From Mantamonas sphyraenae (lineage: Eukaryota > CRuMs > Mantamonadidae), in contig JAPMXV010000053.1 of the NCBI GenBank assembly GCA_026936335.1, positions 1-64,000 of the forward strand: 64,000 bases of DNA, written 5' to 3'. A model generated the notes under the pieces. That model was not told the DNA's origin. It worked only from the letters and a program-made list of their open reading frames with translations, and ran no database searches. This document shows, one piece after another, positions 58,901-64,000 of this stretch; within the stretch, counting starts at the first letter, position 1; each line of letters opens with the position of its first letter. The translations under genes and the position numbers were made by a program.

Positions 58901-59758
58901 TTACAGCAGCTGGAAGGTGGTCGACCTTCGCAAGCAACTCAAGGAGATGGGTCTGGCCACGGCTGGCAAGAAGGCCGTGCTCGTGGCTCGCATTGAGGAG
59001 GCCATGGAGGCCGGATCCGAAGATGAGGCCGAGGTCGAGGCCGAGGTCGAGGTCGCAAGCAAGGAAGAGATGGAGACGGAAGAGGTCGCCTCCGAGGTCG
59101 AGGCCGAGGCTGAGGACGAAGAGGCAGAGCCAGAGTCAGAGCCAATCGACTTTTCCGCTCTTCGCGTGCGTGAACTGCGCGAGGAGCTCAAGACACGCGG
59201 ACTGGACACCACGGGCAAGAAGGCCGTGCTTGTGGCACGCCTGGTTGAGTTTGAAAGCACCCAGGCTGAGCCCGAGGCGGAGGTCGAGCCCGAGGTCGAG
59301 CCCGAGCTGAGGCTGAGGCTGAGGCTGAGGTCGAGGCTGAGGTCGAGCAGGAGCCCGAGGTGGACTACAGCTCGTGGACCGTGGCCAAGCTGCGCAAGGA
59401 GCTCAAGTCGCTGGGAGCCTCCACTGCTGGCAAGAAGGCTGAATTGGTTGCCCGTCTGCAGCAGGGTGTCGCGACGGAAGCCGAGGAAGAGCAGGATGTG
59501 GAGGAGCAGAACGATGAAGAAGAAGAAGAAGAAGAAGAAGAGATCGTGGACTACAGCAGCTGGAAGGTGACTGAGCTGCGCAAGCTTGCCAAGCAGCTCA
59601 ATGTCAGTGCCGGCGGCAAGAAGGTGGACATCATCAGCCGTATCCAGCAGGCCCAGGGCAACTCCAGCCAGTCCGCTGCAGACGATGACAACAGCGACGA
59701 TGACGAAGACGAGATGGTGGTCGAGGTGGCCACCCGTCGCACGCGTCGCCGCCGCTGA
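55961..59758 (+). CDS. FHA / TP-repeat / SAP-domain chromatin-type protein (Ki-67-like architecture), frame broken
   Basis: Exons 55961-56064, 56195-56403 and 56599-59758 would give about 1157 residues once a one-base deletion near 59306 is allowed for. Residues 1-105 are an FHA domain ('TMDIMFGR', 'IQLKNVSKKHALLE', 'NHTYVNGKAI', 'GDVFAIGDRKFRIDY'), the phosphothreonine-binding fold. From about 174 to 760 there are roughly 13 copies of a motif around TP-[LVIM]-[RK]-x-x-[IV] followed by [RK]R-x-S, for example LPTPLRKDIQKRRQS and LATPMRKAIEAK. Four SAP DNA-binding helices follow at about 870, 953, 1026 and 1088 (WKVVDLRKQLKEMGLATAGKK type). N-terminal FHA plus many Thr-Pro repeats is reminiscent of Ki-67; orthology is not shown. 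Nuclear, DNA-associated and CDK-regulated are inferences. Confidence 0.8.
59301..59310 (+). other. Apparent one-base deletion (frameshift) in the FHA/SAP gene
   Basis: Upstream frame encodes SAP units 1-2 and an EPEVEPE-type acidic repeat. At CCCGAGCTGAGG it runs into Arg/Leu repeats and a stop at 59570. The frame shifted by one base encodes a continuing acidic repeat, SAP units 3-4 and a basic end at 59758. One missing G after 59306 explains everything. It is either a sequencing error in a GAGGCT repeat or a real mutation. Confidence 0.85.
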
Positions 59759-59892
59759 AGGGAATGAACTGATGGCAGGTCCGCACACGCACACACCAAA
59801 AACATGAGCACGTACGTTGCATGCACACACGCACCCATTCGCACAAGGCTGGCAATCCACCCGTACACTTCTGACACGTCGCCCTCCACCTC

Positions 59893-62851
59893 ATGCCCGG
59901 CCAACAACTCGCGACCCCCGTTTCCGCTAGCAGGCGAAACCACCGGAAAGCCACGATCTCGCCCGAAAGCGAACCGCAGGTTTATATGTTTTCATCGACC
60001 GACGGCAGACGCCACGACCAGGAAACAGTGCCTGCGTCGCAATTGTTGAAGTACGACAAGAAAGCAGACGATGTGGTGTCCCTCATCTGGTCCAGCGACC
60101 CGGCGGTGCAGGTGAGCGAACTCATGGACCAGTTTGAGTTTGCAAGCGACGCCCTCACTGCCACCGTCGACCGCACGTACATGGGCACAAGCACATCAAC
60201 TGTGCGGGCGTATGATAACCACTCCATGCAGCTCGTGCAGAACCTCTCTGGCCTTGTCGAGAGCGTCGTCGCCGTTCACGTCGTGGGCGAGGATCTCGTG
60301 GTTTTGGAACACAAGTGCGACTTTGCGCGTGTGTACAACGCCGCAAACGGCAAGCTGCGTGGCAACGTGCGCATCTTTCCAGAAATCGATGAGCTGAAAG
60401 ACCACAAGCGCCACATGAGCTCCCGTCTCGTCATGGAGGCCTGGTCGGCCAAGAGCAACTTCTTTGTGAGCGGCCTAACCCCTCTCGACCACTTTCAAGA
60501 CCAGTTCCAAGGTGACTTTGCAAACGAACGCAACATGGACCGCTGCTTCGTCGCCTGGCGCACCTTCAACCTCGCCTCGAGTGGCCATGATGAGGTTTAC
60601 ACGCAGCTCCAGCTCGTCGATCTCTCCATTTTTGATCAGGCTCTCCACGAACGCAACGACCTCACCGACGCACAGGAGAGCCAGGGCAACAGCAGCAGCA
60701 ACAGCAACAACGACTCCGCCATCAATGATTACGATGATGATGTCGATGACGATGGTGTCGCTTCGTCCACACAATCCAACAGCTCCACCGGCGCAACTGC
60801 CTCCGAACTCCTCGAGGAGGAGGCCGCCGCGCAGGAGGAGGCTGCCAAGGAATCGGGCAACGAGAAGCGCAAACAACTCTTGCAAACCATCCACAGCCGT
60901 GCAAGCATGCGTCAAGCCGACCAGGAGTCTGCGATTGACGCCATGGTTCCCTGCTCGGCCTTGCCCGAGCTCGAGGAACGCCAGCTTGCCTGTGTCGTCT
61001 GGGATGCCGTCAACCAAAACCTCGTCATTTTGTACGAGAAATCCCTGACCACATACCATGTCACCTTTGAAGGCTCTGCGGGCCACCAGCTCACGTTTGT
61101 CGACACCAGCTGCAACCTGGAACTCAATGACCGCACCTACTCCCGCCTCAACATGGTCGGCTACCACACTGCACATGTCCACCACATGAGCCGACCCTAC
61201 ACCACCGTGCTCGTCCGTCCCGTCGCGCTCTCAGGCAACCAGGAATTGCAAACCAGGGAGGCTTCCTTCCTACTCCAATGCCAAGGCGCCGCCGAAGAAG
61301 CAACGTACATCCCTCGGCGGTTGGGCAACCGAACCCTGTACGTGGGCTTTGTGGACCGTTTCCTCGTCGGTGTCTTTGAGGAAGGCCTCTCCTTGAACGA
61401 CGTTTCCTTTACCGATGAAGACGGCCACTGGCCACAGGTCAAACTTCCTCTGGGCATCGTCCGTGGCAGCACCCCGATCGCAGCCGCGCTGGGTGACCAG
61501 GTGCTCGTGTGGAACTCCAAGAACCCATTCTCGGCGCAGGCATTGCGCATTGGACGCCACAAGGAGTTCAAGGGCATGCTTGTGCTCTCCAGCGACCCTT
61601 CTTCTCCCTTTGCCACCGTCAAGGCCTCCTCCATCATGTGCTACACACGCTTCCGCCGCACCGAGTGGCACCCTCGCCACCATTCCTCCTTTACGCCAGC
61701 ATTCCGCAGGCAGGTCTTTACCATCCTCTGCATGGGCTGGCGTGACGAAGAAGGCGTGCCCCTCCACGAAGAGGATGTCGATGAGTGTGACTTTCCCTGG
61801 TTCCAACTGCCCCAAGAGGTCACCTTCCGCATCATCTCCCACCTCGCACGATTCCCGCTCTCCCGCACGGGCCAGCTCAACATGCTCCAGCAGTCTTCGG
61901 GCGAACCCACCATCGGCTTGCTCAAGAAAGGCTCGCCTTCAGTGCTCCCGGGCGCACAATCAGGCGGCGGCAAAAAGGGAGGCCGGTCTCAAAGATCCTC
62001 GACGGCCTCCACGTCGGACGTGCCCGCAGGTGTGTCTCCAGCCGACGTCCTCCAAGGGGTGTCCCAGGGCGACAACTTTTACGACGTCTTCTTCAACGTC
62101 ATGCCTACCTACGCCGAGACCCCAGCCGTAGGCCCCCCGGCACCTGAAGATGGTCAGCCGAACAACACAGAAGAGTCGGCCACGGCGTCGCCAAGCAAGG
62201 TCAAGCCCAAGAAGGAGTTTCAGTTCTCCCTCAAGTCGTCTCCTTCTGACCGCTCCACCAAGCGTTCTTCGGGGGCCGCTTTTCACGCGGTTCCAAGGAC
62301 AGCACCAAGTCAAGCACTACCAGCACAACCACCACGTCCACAGCCACCGTCGCTGCAGACGTCGACATGCCCGACCAGACCAGTGCCAAGACCTCTCTCG
62401 ATGCCAGCCCGCAGCAGGAGCAGACAACCCCGCCCGGTCGCTTCGCCAAAAAGCCATCTCCCGGCAACCTCGCCAAGGACCCGAGCGCAACATTTTCCAG
62501 CGGTGGATCCGGTGGACGCTTTCTCCAAGGGCTCGGGTGGACGCTTCTCCAAGGGTTCGGGCGGACGCTTCTCCAAGGGCTCGGGCGGGCGCTTCTCCAA
62601 GAAGGATGACAAGGCAGACGAAACCACCTCCACCAACGGCCACTCTAACTCCACCTCTGTACAACTGCAAGGCCAGAGTGCATTGGGCACCACCACAGAC
62701 CCACTTGCCAACAGCAACAACACAAAGGCAGAAAGCAGCACCAGCACCGGCAACACAAACACCGAACGAAAGCGCTCCACCTCAGCCCACTCCACCAACG
62801 CAGAACCCTTTCTGGCAAAGGTGATGTACATCATGCAGGTGTCAACACAGT

Positions 62852-62853
<2 letters not shown>
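59893..62853 (+). CDS. Unrecognised protein with C-terminal GGRFSKGS repeats; two compensating frameshifts
   Basis: An uninterrupted 986-codon frame from ATG 59893. I do not recognise the family. Residues 30-600 look globular with many beta-type segments ('ALTATVDRTYMGTSTSTVRAY', 'LACVVWDAVNQNLVILYEKS'), possibly a propeller. A short acidic linker lies near 260-330. 'FPWFQLPQEVTFRIISHLARF' at about 637-657 resembles an F-box-type helix pair, but weakly. The C-terminus is Ser/Thr-rich and repeats GGRFSKGS. Between 62271 and 62522 the annotated frame turns abnormally Pro/Arg-rich. The neighbouring frame there begins with the same GGRFS(R)GS motif, contains MPDQTSAKTSLDASP and rejoins the repeat. 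So the true protein probably differs over about 83 residues. Confidence 0.7.
62271..62522 (+). other. Segment in the wrong frame between two opposite indels
   Basis: The first indel is in the G run at 62271-62275, where a sixth G would give SSGGRFSRGS. The second is in the T run at 62520-62522, where one fewer T gives GGRFSKGS as in the three following copies. The two cancel, so the open frame stays open and hides the error. Confidence 0.75.
62502..62615 (+). repeat. Tandem 24-bp repeat encoding GGRFSKGS
   Basis: Four adjacent copies of a 24-bp unit, GGTGGACGCTTCTCCAAGGG plus CTCG, occur with few substitutions (the first copy has the extra T). Related single copies lie at about 62271 and, as GRFAKK, at about 62439. 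Confidence 0.85.
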
Positions 62854-62893
<40 letters not shown>

Positions 62894-62916
62894 GTGTGTG
62901 TGTGTGTGTGTGTGCG
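62854..62916 (+). repeat. (GT)n microsatellite
   Basis: Almost pure GT dinucleotides, interrupted once by TTG, immediately after the stop codon at 62853 in the 135-bp gap shared by two convergent genes. Alternating purine-pyrimidine of this length can adopt Z-form DNA. Confidence 0.95.
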
Positions 62917-62988
62917 TTGCAACAAACAAACAACCATCCTCATGGGTTGGCGGCATCAGTTCAACTTCATTTGGCACGCTGGAACGGA

Positions 62989-64000
62989 TCAAAGTTCGTC
63001 CTTGGCCTTCTCCTCGTCCGCCTGCACCTCCTCCACATTGTCGGCGTCGGCAGCAGGCGTGTCCTCAGTTTCCTCGGGCACGTCCTCCTCCTCGGGCACG
63101 GCGGCGTCGGCCTCCAGGTTCAGGCCGAGGTTGATGATCTTTGTGATGCGTGTGGCAAACTTGGCCGGATCCTCGACCTGGAAGCCCGAGGTCAGCAGAG
63201 CCGTCTCGTACATCAGCTGGGCCAGGTCACGCGTGTCCTCGCCCACAGAGCCGTCGTCCACGCGGGCCTTGAGCTCAACCAGAATCGGGTGCTTCGGGTT
63301 GATCTCCAGCGTCTTCTTGCCCATCAGGTACGACTGGTCCGACGAATCGCCCAGAGCCTGTGCCTTGACAATGCGCTCCATGTTGGCACTGTAGCCAAAC
63401 TGCGAGGTCACAATCACCGCAGGCGACTTGTGCAGGCGGTTGGTCACCTTGACTGCCTCCAGCGTGCCGTCCAGGTTGTCCTTCAGCCAGTCCGTGAGCG
63501 GCTTGTACTCCTCGCTCACCTCCTTTTCCTTTTCCTTCTCCTTCTCGTCGTCGTCCTCGGGCAGCTTCAGACCCTCCTTGGTGGCGTTCATCAGCTTCTT
63601 GCCCTGGTACTCCGTCAGGTGCTGCACGCAGTACTCATCAATCGGGTCAACAAAGTACAGCACTTCGTAGCCGCGCTTGATCAGGCGCTCCACAAACGGC
63701 GAAGTCTCCACCTTGCTCAGCGTCTCGCCCGCCACGTAGTAGATGTTCTCCTGCTTCTCCTTCATGCGCTCCACATACGAGTCCAGGCTGATCTGCTCGC
63801 CGTCGCTCTTGCTGCTGTACCAGCGCGTCAGCTTGGCAATGCGCGTGCGGTTCGGCGAATCCTCAATGATGCCAAACTTCAGGTTGGCGCCAAACTGCTT
63901 CAGGAAGTGCTTGTACGCCTCTTCATCCTTCGACAGGCGCTTCAGCATCTCCAGCGTCTTGCGCACCACCTTCTTCTTGATCACCTTGAGCATCTTGTTC
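62989..64000 (-). CDS. HSP90B1: ER-lumenal HSP90 (GRP94/endoplasmin), 5' part missing
   Basis: Only the C-terminal about 336 residues are in the window; the coding frame is open at 64000. The HSP90 middle and C-terminal domain motifs are clear: 'VIKKKVVRKTLEMLKRL', 'NIYYVAGETLSKVETSPFVERL', 'GYEVLYFVDPIDEYCVQHL', 'SQFGYSANMERIVKAQAL' and 'INPKHPILVEL'. The protein ends in an acidic stretch and KDEL, the ER retrieval signal, so this is GRP94 rather than cytosolic HSP90 (which ends MEEVD). It folds secretory and membrane proteins with ATP. Confidence 0.96.
   Translation of the reverse strand, partial: NKMLKVIKKKVVRKTLEMLKRLSKDEEAYKHFLKQFGANLKFGIIEDSPNRTRIAKLTRWYSSKSDGEQISLDSYVERMKEKQENIYYVAGETLSKVETSPFVERLIKRGYEVLYFVDPIDEYCVQHLTEYQGKKLMNATKEGLKLPEDDDEKEKEKEKEVSEEYKPLTDWLKDNLDGTLEAVKVTNRLHKSPAVIVTSQFGYSANMERIVKAQALGDSSDQSYLMGKKTLEINPKHPILVELKARVDDGSVGEDTRDLAQLMYETALLTSGFQVEDPAKFATRITKIINLGLNLEADAAVPEEEDVPEETEDTPAADADNVEEVQADEEKAKDEL

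Noticed and set aside
62854-62916. GT array considered as a second telomere-like or satellite element
   Set aside because: It is a plain dinucleotide repeat of ordinary length between two genes.
1-64000. CRISPR arrays, bacterial operons, transposons, tRNA or rRNA genes
   Set aside because: None seen. Short-spaced repeats are telomeric or coding microsatellites, and no transposase, reverse transcriptase, tRNA cloverleaf or rRNA signature was found by eye.

Overview
This window is the left end of a eukaryotic nuclear chromosome. It opens with about 175 bp of (CCCTAA)n telomeric repeat, that is TTAGGG telomeres, and then carries about 23 densely packed protein genes. Most genes have one to four short spliceosomal introns (73-657 nt, usually 80-380) with donors such as GTACGT, GTGAGT, GTATGT and GTGCGT. 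The DNA is GC-rich. CFAP44-type and EF-hand/WD-repeat proteins indicate a flagellated cell. CIPK-type NAF/KA1 kinases, a TmcB/TmcC-like giant membrane protein and the lack of animal or plant landmarks suggest a free-living flagellated protist. I cannot name the lineage.

Layout. 1-190 telomere; 191-587 gene-free subtelomere; 588-4156 unrecognised gene with a 1.1-kb internal tandem duplication; 4357-11712 (-) giant TMC-like/TauE-like membrane protein; 11726-13594 SNAPC3; 13719-14337 HIG1 protein; 14364-15268 (-) SDR; 15346-17799 CCT7; 17924-22478 EF-hand/WD protein; 22485-23789 (-) aspartic protease with permuted segment order; 24114-25100 unknown; 25280-26754 multipass membrane protein; 26990-28795 Rab GDI; 28970-30356 (-) TBC protein; 30464-35675 CFAP44; 35730-37965 (-) CIPK-like kinase; 38011-42233 transportin-like protein with an F-box; 42290-50087 ATG2; 50106-51969 (-) CIPK-like kinase; 52036-53263 RNase H2B; 53302-53922 TPT1/KptA; 53958-55853 (-) TyrRS; 55961-59758 FHA/TP-repeat/SAP protein; 59893-62853 unknown repeat protein; 62989-64000 (-) partial GRP94 ending in KDEL.

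There is no operon logic. Genes are housekeeping functions (folding, tRNA charging and repair, snRNA transcription, autophagy, Rab traffic, nuclear import, flagellum, Ca2+-type kinase signalling). They sit in repeated head-to-head and tail-to-tail pairs with gaps of 6-324 bp. Plus-strand base composition is C-rich from 0 to about 33.5 kb, G-rich from about 33.9 to 59.8 kb, then C-rich again, whatever the gene orientation.

Most notable: (1) the aspartic protease at 22485-23789 has its first catalytic DTG segment moved to the C-terminus, a natural circular permutation; (2) an F-box sits inside a karyopherin; (3) a TauE/SafE-like permease is fused to a TmcB/C-type protein; (4) a Ki-67-like FHA + TP-repeat + SAP protein is present; (5) compositional skew switches fall inside genes; (6) three single-base indels break or disguise reading frames in two genes. 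Exon models were built by eye from splice signals, frame continuity and family knowledge; no alignments or searches were run.
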